A stretch of DNA of 64,000 nt from Symbiodinium natans (lineage: Eukaryota; Sar; Dinophyceae; Suessiales; Symbiodiniaceae), in contig CAJNDS010002188.1 of the NCBI GenBank assembly GCA_905221605.1, forward strand, positions 312,001 to 376,000, in the 5' to 3' direction. A program made the position numbers and the translations under genes. The notes beneath the pieces are model-generated. The model made no database searches. It saw only the letters and a program-made list of their open reading frames with translations, and had not been told where the DNA came from. Below are positions 33,700-45,017 of this stretch, piece after piece (position 1 is the stretch's first letter; every line of letters starts with the position of its first letter).

Positions 33700-34356
33700 C
33701 TAGTTTCTCCTGTTCTGGTTGAAAATCTGTACCACCATCTGCCCTTCAAGGCTCTTAATTTGAATACATGCCATATACGGCCCTGTGTGAAACAAACCGT
33801 CTTCTAACACTGGGTCTGTGTTGAAGGTGTCCAGTAGCCTTTCGAAGATGTTTTTTGTTTCCTTCTCATATCTAACTGTGCAAAAACCCTTTCCCCACTA
33901 ACTCATCTGGTGGATGTTAAATTGTGCCTTTAGGTTCTGTCCAAAAATCAATTAAAGGTCTGTCTTTGTGGTCTTTCAAACATTTATTTGATAATGGAAC
34001 TGTCTTTGCCGAACTCTATTATTAAACATTACATCTATAGAGTAGATGTTGGCGCTATTTCGACTATTGTGTTCCTTCGTTGCTTGTTGCATTCGTCACC
34101 CTAGGGGTTCTTTGTCGCCGTGTTTGTCGTGGATTTTGTCGTATGCAATGCTTGCCTTGGTTTTTTTGTTTGTCGGTTTTTGCGGTTATGAACTTATGAG
34201 CTGTCTGAATAAAATATCTGCGGTGGTGAATTGCGCTATTTTACGGTCTTCAGAAAGGTTAATGAGATTTTGTATTTTGGGCCAGGTGCCTTGTGTTAAA
34301 CGATCTTTGTAGTCGTTGTAGGTTGTCGGTAGTGCTCTCGTGTTACGCCTAGTATT
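33700..34356 (-). pseudogene. decayed AT-rich reading frames, unknown protein
   Basis: The minus strand of the AT-rich island holds three separated stretches that read as protein. The first (34186-34356) includes T-Y-N-D-Y-K-D-R-L-T-Q-G-T-W-P-K. The second (about 34100-34180) includes A-Y-D-K-I-H-D-K-H-G-D-K-E-P-L. The third (33700-33897) includes F-E-R-L-L-D-T-F-N-T-D-P-V-L-E-D-G and S-L-E-G-Q-M-V-V-Q-I-F-N-Q-N. Stops and frame changes separate them. Base and codon use is A/T-rich, unlike the rest of the window and like the integrase remnant on the other strand, so both probably came in together. No family is recognised; a gene carried by the mobile element is an inference. Confidence 0.45.
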
Positions 34357-34528
34357 TTAGCTCATAAACAACAAAATTACAAAAGAAATTAAATGTTCGT
34401 TCTAAATGCTCTTTCTAAAATCTTTTTGCGATATCTAGATGACATATCTAAACATAACACATGTATGTGTAGCATAGTCATATGAACTATGAACGTCCCG
34501 TGGATATGGCAATGGATGAGAGTAAGCC

Positions 34529-35640
34529 TTGGTTAAGCAACAACTCGCATTGCATCAACGGCTTTACTACAACAAAAGGAAAGAAGACGAGCAGTTTTAT
34601 GCAAAAGAATCGCGAAGCAAGCTTAAGGCACACCCAAAGAAGAGAAATAAGGAATTCATAGAAAAGAACAACTTAAGCGAGGAAAATTGGACACCAGCGC
34701 AAATTACCGAAATCATTACTGATAAAACCTAGTGGAAAGAAGCGCGGGGGGCCGAATACGATGTGAACGAATACAATGTGATTATGCCTAGTTCTTTAAA
34801 CTTTCTCTTAACAATTTATCAGAGCGAGAAACAGAAAAACATTAATGATGTGTATTTCGATAAGGCCGGTTTCGGGAATCAATCCAGAGGGAAAAAGACA
34901 AAACTATAACAATGGGAGATATTATCAAGGTGTTTAGAAAGAATGTTGAACAAAACAGAAAGCGGGTAGAACGAAACAGTTTTATCGCCCCTCATTCCGC
35001 TTATGAATATCAGGTGGATTTTATGTTTAGAAACGGGTTGGAAGAACAAAAGTTTAAGGTAGGGGTGTTGATGCTGGATGTGTGTGATAAGTTTATGCAT
35101 GTAGTGCCGATAAAAAGCAAACAAGGAGGCGATGTAGCGACCGGTATGATTGAGTGTTTTCATCAGGTGGGTAAGAAGCCCGAAACCATTCATACAGATG
35201 ATGATGGCGCATTGAACAAGGAGGCAATACACAAGTGTTTAAAGGACGAGAACATAGAACCATCACCGAACGAGGGCGCGCCAAAATTTTAATGAAAAAG
35301 CCATCTGCGCTTCTAAAGAGATGTTGTATACGCGGGTTAAAGCAGATAAAAAGAAAGGAAAACAGAGCATCCCATGGCCAGGTTGCATATTAAAAACACT
35401 ACCAACCTACAATTATCAGATTTACACCAATGGAAGCCCGAAAAACCAGTAATCGATTCAAAGTGAAGATAAACTTAACTATGAAGGGAAAGAAGAACTG
35501 ATTTAGATGCAGGAGATGAGGTTAAGATATTTAGGAAACGAAAACCAAATGAAAAGAAAGGGTGAGCAAATGTTGGACAATAAGTTAGGTCGAAATTATG
35601 AAGGTAATGATAGGCCGTATTTGCGGTTTGAATTGCTGCA
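34529..35640 (+). pseudogene. decayed retroviral-type (DDE) integrase of a mobile element
   Basis: DDE integrases insert element DNA into the host genome. The remnant starts with a lysine-rich region (from 34529) interrupted by TAG at 34730. The catalytic core begins near 34970: Y-E-Y-Q-V-D-F carries the first Asp, D-V-C-D-K-F-M-H-V-V-P-I-K-S-K is the following strand, and I-H-T-D-D-D-G-A-L carries the second Asp. After a frame change near 35260 the chain continues with H-H-R-T-R and N-F-N-E-K-A-I, supplying the Glu. A later piece (from 35500) reads D-A-G-D-E-V-K-I-F-R-K, the usual C-terminal basic domain. At least four frame changes and several stops make it inactive. The family resembles integrases of Polinton-like and retroelement type; I cannot decide which. 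The AT-rich composition marks it as foreign to its surroundings. Confidence 0.7.
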
Positions 35641-35819
35641 GGCTTGAGGGTGGTGGGACCGCTATCCCAGCGCTGGTACTCATACGATTTCAAGATTGCT
35701 GTTCCAGCTTCTGGTTCTGGGCTTGGACTTGTGTGGTCAAAGGGGCTTGCCATGCTGGCGAAGCTGCCATTTAAGAGACTAAGATCACCGATGGCACTGG
35801 GTATCATCTTTCTGCATGA

Positions 35820-36788
35820 TCAGCGGCTTTCCACATCACACTGCCCGTCTTTCTTCCGTCCAAAACAGATGAGCCGACCATCTGCCCGCGCTGCACAAGT
35901 ATGAAAGTGGCCAGCTGCGACAACCAAAACGGGTCCCAAATCTGCTGGAACATCACACCGCCCATCTTCCTGCCGTCCAAAACAGACGAGCCGACCATCT
36001 GCCCGCACTGCACAAGTATGCAAATCGCCTGCTGCGACAGCCAAAACGGGTCCCAAATCTGCTGGAACATCACACTGCCCATCTTCATTCCGTCCAAAAC
36101 AGACGAGCCGACCATCTGCCCGCACTGCACAAGTATGATAGCCGCCTGCTGCGACAGCCAAAACGGGTCCCAAATCTGCTGGAACATCACACCGCCCATG
36201 TTCCCTCCGTCCAAAACAGACGAGCCGACCATCTGCCCGCACTGCACAAGTATGAAAGTGGCCAGCGGCGACAACCAAAACGGGTCCCAAATCTGCTGGA
36301 ACATCACACCGCCCATCTTCCTGCCGTCCAAAACAGACGAGCCGACCATCTGCCCGCACTGCACAAGTATGCAAATCGCCAGCTGCGACTGCCCAACCTT
36401 CTCCCAAACCCCCTGCCGGCAGGTGACACTGCCCACATCTGGTGAATGCACTGCAGGCTATCAAACCACCTTTCCTCGTTACCCAACTGCTATAGCGGTT
36501 GCAGGAAACTTCGAAACTTCCCGTAGTGTGGTGGGGATGTGGCAGTCTGGGACGCGTGTTTCTTGACAAGCATCCACTACGTTGAAGCTGTGGCAGAGCG
36601 AAGCGCGACTGGCACAGCAAGGGAACGTGCCTGCAGCCAGCACGGACTGGCAGAAAAAAACACCGACCTGTCGTGGATGTCAAGGAGAATGCGGTAAGTA
36701 CCAGGGCAGCTTTCATAGGGACTGAGAGATGCATGCCGCGGCGCGCTTGATGCGGAAAGACGACGATGTGGACAAGTAGTTGATGCAT
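35820..36788 (-). CDS. RCC1-repeat protein
   Basis: The frame encodes 322 residues. The C-terminal two thirds consists of five or so copies of a 39-residue RCC1/BLIP-II type unit: V-L-A-V-A-A-G-x-x-H-T-C-A-V-R-A-D-G-R-L then V-C-F-G-R and C-D-V-P-A-D-L-G-P. Such units form beta-propeller blades that bind proteins or chromatin. Copies are nearly identical at DNA level with a 117-bp period (about 35900-36410), suggesting recent expansion or gene conversion. The frame ends inside a blade (C-D-V-E-S-R-stop), so the gene is either truncated or spliced onward. The first 120 residues look poorly conserved and may include intron; the true start is unsure. It abuts the AT-rich island. Confidence 0.7.
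   Translation of the reverse strand: MHQLLVHIVVFPHQARRGMHLSVPMKAALVLTAFSLTSTTGRCFFLPVRAGCRHVPLLCQSRFALPQLQRSGCLSRNTRPRLPHPHHTTGSFEVSCNRYSSWVTRKGGLIACSAFTRCGQCHLPAGGLGEGWAVAAGDLHTCAVRADGRLVCFGRQEDGRCDVPADLGPVLVVAAGHFHTCAVRADGRLVCFGRREHGRCDVPADLGPVLAVAAGGYHTCAVRADGRLVCFGRNEDGQCDVPADLGPVLAVAAGDLHTCAVRADGRLVCFGRQEDGRCDVPADLGPVLVVAAGHFHTCAARADGRLICFGRKKDGQCDVESR
35900..36410. repeat. 117-bp tandem repeat coding RCC1 blades
   Basis: About four full units share the blocks ATCTGCTGGAACATCACACC and GACGAGCCGACCATCTGCCC with few substitutions. Period 117 bp, or 39 codons. Confidence 0.9.
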
Positions 36789-36839
36789 CTGCTATGAGAG
36801 AAGGCAAGGCAATGACACACCTTTGAACTGAGACATCAC

Positions 36840-37250
36840 AGCGGCGCCAAAACACCGAAGCTTCACAACTACTGTAATGTAGGTACTACTCTCTATGTGG
36901 CCTCATTACTGTTGCAACCTCACTCCTAAAGATGAATGTTTCAAGAAAGGAGACCATTTTCATTTTTTCGGGTTGGGTGTTATGGGTTTTCTATGCGGCG
37001 GGTCATACTATGGGGTTGAGTATGCTAGCATCTATGGGGCAGCAGCGCCAAAACACCGAAGCTTCACCACTACTGTAAAGTAAGTATTACTCTTTATGTG
37101 TGGCGTCATTACTGTTGCAACCTCATTACTAGACCTTACTCCTGATGAATGTTTCAAAAGAGGAGACCATTTCCATTTTTCGGGTTGGGTGTTATGTTTT
37201 TTTTTGGCTGCGGGTCGTACTATGGGGTTGGGTATGCTAGCATCTATGGG
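36840..37250. repeat. tandem duplication, about 200 bp per copy
   Basis: Two copies begin CGCCAAAACACCGAAGCTTC (about 36843 and 37047). Both contain GTTGCAACCTCA, GAGACCATTT and GTATGCTAGCATCTATGGGG. They differ by small indels and substitutions. Confidence 0.85.
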
Positions 37251-37377
37251 GTAGTGCATGGTTCCATCGTATGGTGTTCATGATGCGGGTCTTGGGTTGG
37301 GGTCTTCCTATGGGTATTCTGGGTGGTGTTGAGGTTGAGGTATAGGTTGTTGTGGCTTGGGTCTTCGGGTGGCCGAG

Positions 37378-37867
37378 CCCTAAACCCTAAACCCTAAACC
37401 CCAAACCCAAAACCCTAAACCCTAAGGGGGTGGTGCATGGTTAGAAAATGGAAATGGTCATTGCTAACTTAACTAAGTTTTAAGGCCTAAGCCCTATACT
37501 CTTAAGGATGCGTCTTCTTGGGCCGTTTGGGAGCCATCCGGGTTTAGGGTTTAGGGTTTAGGGTTTAGGGTTTAGGGTTTAGGGTTTAGGGTTTAGGGTT
37601 TAGGGTTTAGGGTTTAGGGTGTTGCCCCTCTCTCTGAGAATCTTCAGTTGCAGTTCTCGCGCTCTCCTGGCCCTGGCTGATGTCCATCAGGCCTTGGCTG
37701 GAGCAACTAAAGGGGGGATTCTTTCCCTCCTAACCCTAAACCCTAAACCCTAAACCCTAAACCCTAAACCCTAAACCCGTTTTAAGCACGGACTGAGGCT
37801 GCCGGCAACACCTGAAAGCAGGGCCTTCTTGCCTTTAGCAAACCCTAAACCCTAAACCCTAAACCCT
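37378..37867. repeat. telomere-like cluster C-G-C-C
   Basis: CCCTAAA (37378-37425), perfect (TTTAGGG)11 (37543-37619), CCCTAAA (37732-37779) and CCCTAAA (37840-37867). The first gap is about 117 bp. Confidence 0.95.
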
Positions 37868-40433
37868 CGGCACAGCTGGGGCGAGTCCACTTCGCAGGGC
37901 TGATGACGAGAGGGGGGGTTTAGGGTTTGGGGTTTACCAGTAAGGGTGAGTTCTTGTTGCCCGCCAAGCAGACTAGCCACACTGTAAGGCCGGTGTCTGA
38001 ATGCTATGCAACCCATCGGACGGGGATATTGCGCCAATCCCCACAGATTGCGAGTTGAGAGATTGTGATTCAGAGCTCACGCTCGCACACGGCGGGGCAA
38101 GGCAGGTTTCGGGGCACAGCGTACCGCGGCACAGACGACGAGTGCTGGATTTGCACCACTTCTAAACAGCTCACTCTGGACTCCACAGACTTTCGGCCCT
38201 TTCAGCCAGAAGCTCCAAGTTCCAGCCAAGGGGCTCCGGGAGGCTGGCGAATCCTCAGGTAACGGCCCAGTTTGGATAAGTGACGATTTGAAAAAAAAAC
38301 TCCATTTGCGTGAGCTGCAGACTGGCTCATGACCCTTTATAGGTTATTATAGGTTATTATAGGTTGCTATAGGTCGGGCTTGGGGTTTCAAGGAGGGGGC
38401 GCATGGTTTAGCGAACATGTCTCAGGGACATTCCAGCGCCCGCAGTATATTAAATTAAGGTTGCAGGCCGAGGCGCTGCGGGCAATGACAGCTCCTCGCA
38501 GCAGGCGGGAACCTTTCCAACAGCCTCCAGAGGAAGTCGCTTGAAGGAGCATCGCAACAGAATGCAGCCTGCCCTCCTTCTGCCCCCCCCCCCCTCAAAA
38601 AAAAAGAAAAAAACGGAAAGCCAGCCTTGGACATGTGCATGCCATTCAATTCCGTCAGCGTTCGGCCGAGGAGAACAAGGCCTGGCCACTCCGAGCGGAT
38701 GTGCAACTTGAAGGTTGATTTCGATTCCGACTCCCATCGGAGGTTCAGCCCCATATTCTATATAGAACATCACATCTTATAGATGACAAATAATATGGAA
38801 GACATACGATATAGCATACACATATATGTATATGTAATACACAACAGATACAGGTAACATATATTGCATACTGCTATATGCTACACTGCTTATCACCTTC
38901 AGCCCACCTGGTCCAACTTTCGAGACGAGAAGGCGGAGGCCCGCTGCCGGTGCAAGGTTCGCGATCTCCTTTACTCCAAGGCCAACCAACAGAAGAGCTC
39001 TCTCCCCTAACTTATACGGTATAAGAAAACAATGATTTGATGGGTTTAGGGCGTTTTCTGGTTTACTCGGCTGTCTCTGTATCTGAGAGGGTTTAGGGTT
39101 TGGGTTATACAGAGAAATATGATGTTGAAATACAGCAATTGCGACTCGACTTCAAGTTCCCCGTGCACAGCGTGGGCGACGACACCGATCCTACCACGAC
39201 AATGGCGCTCAGCCCTACATTCGACAACGTTTGCAACCCCTCTTTCACTGTGAGGCTTTTACAATGAAAGGTCGCTCTAGGAGGAGCGTTTTCCATCAGA
39301 GAAAGCGACCTCTTCGGGGCACCCCCAGTTGGAACACCAGTGGGCGCGCCTTCCGCACTTGCTCCGTAAAGGGGCCCTCCCGCAGAACCAGCAGCGAGGA
39401 CCCCTGCGTTGAGGACCAGAGACCTGAATCTCGGGCCACCTGTTGGCATGCGCAGTACGCCAGAGTGGGGGAAGTTTTGCTGGCTCTTCTTTGTGCATTG
39501 CATTGCATTACAAACTAAAGGTCTTCAAAAGTGTTCCTTCTTAAAAAGGCCACACTGTTCCGGGATCTTCGAACTTACTGTCTCGGCCCACTCGGCCAAC
39601 CTGCAAGGGGCGTTCTGGCTTTGGGCAACTCTAAGGAGGCCTGCAGACACATCGCCCGTTGCTTTCTGGACAGGTTGAACAGCTTCACACTTTCGTCCTG
39701 GTGGGCAGCAGACTACTGCGCTCGGACCAAAACCCAAGACGCACGGATAAAATGTTGCACATACCAAAGACACCTTCAAAAAAGACCAGGCCACCCAGCA
39801 AGATCGCAGCAAGGCTAACCCTGAAGCAGCTGGTGTGCAAAAAGCCGGTCCGGGCTCAAGCCGTGCAGCTGCTTCGTGACCTCAGGTGATATCGCAGGGA
39901 CGATGACGAGGCGACGATAACATCTCCCCCCCGTCACTTCCACTCCAACCGGACGAATTATTCGTGAGCGCGGCAGCAAAGTGGATGCAGAAAGCGAAAG
40001 CAACGAAGTCTGGAGAACACCCTAAGGGGCATCAGCGGCTTGAGGGTTTAGGGGACCTATCCCGTACGGCACACATCACGAAAGTGGCGAGGCCTACACA
40101 GAAATCCGAAATCTGCACCGAGTGCATAGAGCGGCTCTCTCTTTGAAGGCCTCGTCGTCTTCTTGGACGTCTTGGGGATCCTCCCCAAGCTGTGCTGCCA
40201 CCACATGCTACGCAACTTACACCAACAGAACAGTGCATCTGGGTGCGAAGCATCGTGTAAGGACAGATGGTGGATGAATGCGAACAGGCATGCCTTCACC
40301 CATCCACTCACTACACATGCATCACGGGCCTGTGGCTCCTCCTTCATCAAGTTTTTCCTCCGGCACGTTGGGGTAACGGTAACGCACTTGGCATTAGGAG
40401 GTAGACACAAGTCAACAAAACCAGCTTTTGGTC

Positions 40434-40652
40434 CAGGGTTTAGGGTTTATGCTTTAGGGTTTAGGGTTTGTATAGGGTTTAGGGTGGCTTAAGGCTTCAG
40501 GTAGGGCAGCCCCCCCCCCCCCCCCCCCAAACGACGTAACCCCATAGGACCCCATACCCAACATGTCCCAACCTGAGGGCCCAACAGACGGCCATAGCTA
40601 CCCTAAACCCTAAACCCTAAACCCTAAACCCTAAACCCTAAACCCTAAACCC
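40434..40652. repeat. TTTAGGG then CCCTAAA blocks, with poly-C tract
   Basis: TTTAGGG units (40434-40487), an 18-bp or so C run (about 40510), then CCCTAAA units (40601-40652). Confidence 0.9.
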
Positions 40653-40777
40653 TTAGCTATGCTCTGGCCAGGCAGCAAGCTCTGTATCTTCTTGGTGGCC
40701 ATGCGCAGCTTGCGCCAGCCGCTGCTTCCCTTTGTGTCGGCTTCCTGGGCTTCCGGCCAGGGTTCTTTGGGGGAGGG

Positions 40778-41075
40778 TTTTGGGTTTGGGGTTTGGGGTT
40801 TGGGGTTTTGGGTTTGGGGTTTGGGGTTTGGGGTTTTGGGTTTGGGGTTTGGGGTTTGGGGTTTGGGGTTTGGGGTTTGGGGTTTTGGGTTTGGGGTTTG
40901 GGGTTTGGGGTTTTGGGTTTGGGGTTTGGGGTTTGGGGTTTTGGGTTTGGGGTTTGGGTTTGGGGTTGGGGTTTGGGGTTTGGGGTTTGGGGTTTGGGGT
41001 TTGGGGTTTGGGGTTTGGGGTTTGGGGTTTGGGGTTTGGGGTTTAGGGTTTAGGGCGTTTAGGGTTCAGGGCTTG
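40778..41075 (+). repeat. TTTGGGG variant telomere-like array
   Basis: About 38 units, almost all TTTGGGG with regularly interspersed TTTTGGG, ending in a few TTTAGGG units at about 41042. It is the only long array built of the G variant. The long Gly-Leu-Gly-Phe frames across it are repeat artefacts. Confidence 0.95.
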
Positions 41076-42277
41076 CAAGAGTTCAGGGTTTAGAGCTTCG
41101 ACTTCTTGACGACTATGCGGCACTCGACACCCTGGGGGGGGGCTACCGTCCCAGCTTGAGCGTTCTCGGGTTTCGGGTTCTGCTGTTCCCCCGCCTGCAC
41201 AGACTTGAGGGTTGAGGGCTTCGACGTGCGCGCCACGCGGAGTCTCCCATCCACAATCAATAAGGTCTCGGGTTCAAAGGGTTTATAGGCTTCAACCACA
41301 ACTCGAACAAGCCGAGAACGACAGGGCCCTCTTCGACCCTTTTGCTGCAACGACTTTTGCCAGGTAAACCCCGAACAAACTCTAACGTCCAACCGTCGAA
41401 CCCTTACACTCCGAATCCTATTGAAAGGAAACAGGCGCGTAGAAAACCTGGTTGTTTCGTGGACTTTTGGAAAGGTCTGGTTGTTGTGTTTTTCTCTTTT
41501 CGTTTTCTTTTTTCGGGGGGGGGGGGGGGGGGTTGGGGTACGACCATGTTACTCTATCCATGCCCAAAACACCGATATTTACGCTGAACCAGGATGTTTG
41601 ACGTTTCTGTAACAAGACGCCCTGTCACAAGGCTTATGCGAACGGTGTGTCGTCATGACGGTCGAACCGCCAGCAGAAGCAACATAACAGAAAAACAACA
41701 GCGCACAAAACAACCCTTGTGCACTCGACGTAAAACATCTAAAAACCATGGCTTTTTGTTCTTGTTTGCCATGTGTACTTCTGTGTCATACATTTCAGCT
41801 AATTGTAGCTTCACAAGATAAAAGTTTAAACAACATCGGTTTTTACGGGTGGGACATCCTAACCTAATTCTCGCGTTCCTGGAAAATGGACGTACAGACT
41901 GTGCTTGAGAGCAGCTAAAACCCACGCGAAAACAGCGTCCGCACCTCCAAGCCACCAGGTTTTTTACGCGCCCGTGACCTCACCTACAAGCCTTGAATGC
42001 TTCATGACACCGAAGCCCCCCAAAACCCTGAAACCCTAAACTCGCGATTTTCAGAAGCCCCACAGCCTCCTTCTTCTCCTCGGGCTTCGTCTCGGGGGAC
42101 GGCTTCCTCTCGAACTCCTGAGCTGGCGTTGGGGTGCCTATAGGGATTTCCAAGGTGTCGGGGGCTGCCATGAGCTTCTAGGGCACTTTTGACCTATGCT
42201 CACACTTCCACGGGGTAAGGGCGGCGGACCTTGCTTCAAGTTGCTAGGTTGCCCCGCAGCTTTACCTGCCCCAAACT

Positions 42278-42362
42278 CACATGGAACCTGCCAAAGGGCC
42301 CTTCAAAGAGGACAGTACTCCATAAAAAGGGCCCTGTTTCAGGTTCCATGTTTGTGGGAGTG
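42278..42362. repeat. imperfect palindrome of about 83 bp
   Basis: ACTCACATGGAACCTG with AAGGGCCCTT on the left faces AAAGGGCCCT and CAGGTTCCATG with GGGAGT on the right. The hairpin arms are about 33 bp with mismatches. No coding sequence is seen. Confidence 0.8.
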
Positions 42363-42752
42363 TACCTGCCCCCCTTCTTCTTGGAGTTTCATGGGTCCCG
42401 ATTCTGACTCTCAACCCGGGAAGCACGCACACCCCCACGGTTTTAAGGGGTAGAAGGAGGGACCCTCGAAGGGGCCCTTAATCTTACTCCCCTATTTCAC
42501 TTGACATATATATATATATGATATATCTACATATATATATATACATACATATATATATATATGATAAATATATATATATATACCTTATATAGTCCCTCTA
42601 TACCTAAGTATAGCCCCTAAAAAACCCCAAAATTTCTCGGGCGCCAGGATGCCTTTGGCTTCGGAGACTTTGGAGACATCGGGGCCTCGGGCACCGCCAC
42701 CGTGGCCCTGGGAGCTTCGGGCACCTTTGGCTTCGCTGCAAGCCTGACATGT

Positions 42753-42842
42753 GGGTTTAGGGTAGGGTTTAGGGTTTAGGGTTTAGGGTTTGGGGTTTAG
42801 GGTTTAGGGGTTTAGCGTTTAGGGTTTAGGGTTTAGGGTTGG
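42753..42842 (+). repeat. TTTAGGG block
   Basis: About twelve units with TTTGGGG and TTTAGCG variants. Confidence 0.95.
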
Positions 42843-44760
42843 GCAAAGAAGTGGGTCGCTGAAAAAAAGGGGAGAGTTCACCGTGTCTTGACAGCTGCGT
42901 GGCTTGATCACCACCTCGATTTTCTGACCGCCCCCTCACCCCAGACATCCCTAAACGGCCTTAAGGCGTTCTACTGGCCTTCGTGGCCGCCGCTGGCTTG
43001 GAAGAAGCGGCAGCGCGTCTTCGACGCCAGCGAAGTAATCTCGCCACGCTTCCTGGGAGCCCCAACAAGTCTCCGGGTGCAGGAGGAGGGGCCTAGGGAG
43101 TGAAGACAGTTCGGAATACCGAAGATGGCACGGTAACCCTCAGCCTCTCAAGACTCAGCTGTAGACAAGCTGATCCGTGCCTAGAAGTGTCCATGAACTT
43201 TTTGAGGGTTTGGGATCGTCTGTTTGTTTTTCCTGTTGGTCTTCTGTTCCTGCCATGACCCCGAGATTCAAAAGGAAAGACGTGAACTCGGGTTCACTGC
43301 ATGGCATTGAAACGCTACAAGGGAAGCAATCCAGGATATCGAAAAGCGAGCCAAGTGCATTCAGCAAAAACATGCTAGGGTAGTCGACACATGCGAGAGT
43401 ATTCAAAGAGCAGGAGGTGCGTTCAACAACAATGCTCAGAGAAGATGCCAGCGCGCTCAAGGACGAAGGATGCTCATGTAACATGCCTGAATGCCTTGAT
43501 TGAGGCACGAGCACGGGCCATTGAACCACGAAAATCCAAAAACAAGCACGGACGGAAAAATCAAGGGCAGAAAACGCGCTGTCCATCGAAAAAATGACGC
43601 TCGGAAGGAGAAAACTGACGATATCTAAATTCTAAATCATGGCCTTATTGGTACCATGCACAAAACAAGCCAATAAAGGCCTCTCACAATTTATTGTGCG
43701 TTTAAGCAAAACGGACCCCTGACGTGCGCCGTGCAACAGCCCGATACTTTCACCCACATTGCAGATGGAAGCAATGCGTGCCCCAACAGTTATATCGAAG
43801 CTGGGAAAGACTTGTGTAGCAAAGGTGTAAGGGGCCATTTGAATGGAGTGTGCGTTGCGTGTGGTTGAGTCGGGAGAGATGGGAGTACAAGACAATCATA
43901 TGAGTAATTATCAAAAATTTAGGACCCTGCATTGCCTACTGGTCACGGTAGTCCGCATTGCGGAAGCCCAACTCAAGACAGGCGAGCAGTAATAATGTTC
44001 CAAGGCACACGACACACTGTCGTCCCACCTTTCGTGATTGAGGAGAACATCTGCTGCTTTCCAAGGCCTGGCACACCGGCAGCGGACAAAGATTGCGGGG
44101 GGCGGCAGCAGAAGCTCAGTCGTGGCTCTCTGCAAGGCCTGCGATCTTGGGGAGGTCCTGAGTTTCAGACGAGGGCTGAGCAAGAAGAGGAAAGCCGGCT
44201 AAGGAGATTGCAGCCGGTCAGCTCAGATACTCATGGGGTGAAATATATGTCCGCCGGGGTTCCACACGGAGGATCGTCAAGCCAGTGTGCCAGGAGACTG
44301 ATGCAAAAGCTTCAGAGCTGTTGCTATCCAGGTAGTTGAAGGCGGCGTCCTCGGAACCAACCACACAATCAAGCACATAGGAGAAAGGCTCTGGGGGCAG
44401 TAGGCGCAGCCGCCCTCGGGGCGACTCTTCCCCCCCCCCGCTTCGCCAGGAAGCTCTGCAAAACAGCCGCCCTCTATTGAGTTTTGAGAAGCGGGATCAA
44501 GCATCCATGTTCAGACTCCATGACAAGGCCGCTCCGGTGTAGTATCCAGTGACGGTTTCCCCACTTCTGCTTGCACGACCCACCCCAGTTCCGCTGAGCA
44601 CCGATGAGCCATAACATGAGGGCCCATTTCCTCTTTCTTTTCCCACCCTGGCAGTAGTGCGGCGTTCTCTCTGGGGAAAGTATTAAAAGGCTGGGGAAAG
44701 TACTAAAAGGCTGAGCCAGGGAGTCCAGGAGTCCGCAATGCGGGAAATGGGAGGCCCCCC

Positions 44761-44830
44761 CTGCCTCCCTCCCTCCCTCCCTCCCTCCCTCCCTCTCTTC
44801 CTCTCTGCCTCTCCCTCCCTTTTTCCCTCC
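44761..44830. repeat. CCCT microsatellite
   Basis: CCCT units with CTCT variation. A Gly/Arg/Glu-rich minus-strand frame across it is a repeat artefact. Confidence 0.9.
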
Positions 44831-45017
44831 TTTCTGCCGCACACGATTTTTTGTTTTGCCTAAGGTGCTTAAACCCGTGCGGACCTCCTCTCAGTCCAAG
44901 ATTCCAAGGATCCCAACTTGGCGCAGAGGATGTATGCCAGGGCAGCCTAAGCGCAAGGAAACCCAGAAGCGGCTGAAAGCGGCTGAGAGAGAAATTTAGG
45001 GTTTAGGGTTTAGGGTA

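Larger units (their letters stand above)
36789..45017. other. no firm gene; repeats dominate
   Basis: Holds a roughly 200-bp tandem duplication (36840-37250), telomere-like blocks (37378-37867, 40434-40652, 40778-41075, 42753-42842), a hairpin (42278-42362), AT repeats (42508-42590) and a CCCT microsatellite (44761-44830). Weak exon-like frames: minus 37630-37710, minus 40665-40760 ([18 protein letters not shown]), minus 41730-41830 and minus 43155-43586 (143 codons, no motifs). None is supported by family. Confidence 0.45.

Noticed and set aside
34046-34312. 88-codon plus-strand hydrophobic protein
   Set aside because: It is the antisense shadow of the AT-rich minus-strand remnant, which has the better protein-like content.
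36843-37250. CRISPR array
   Set aside because: Only two long diverged copies without unique equal-length spacers, in a eukaryotic context.
40659-41093. 144-residue Gly-Leu-Gly-Phe protein
   Set aside because: It is the translation of the TTTGGGG array; all three forward frames give similar periodic peptides.
43155-43586. 143-codon minus-strand frame as a gene
   Set aside because: No motif, no splice support, and overlapping open frames on the other strand; the length can arise by chance.
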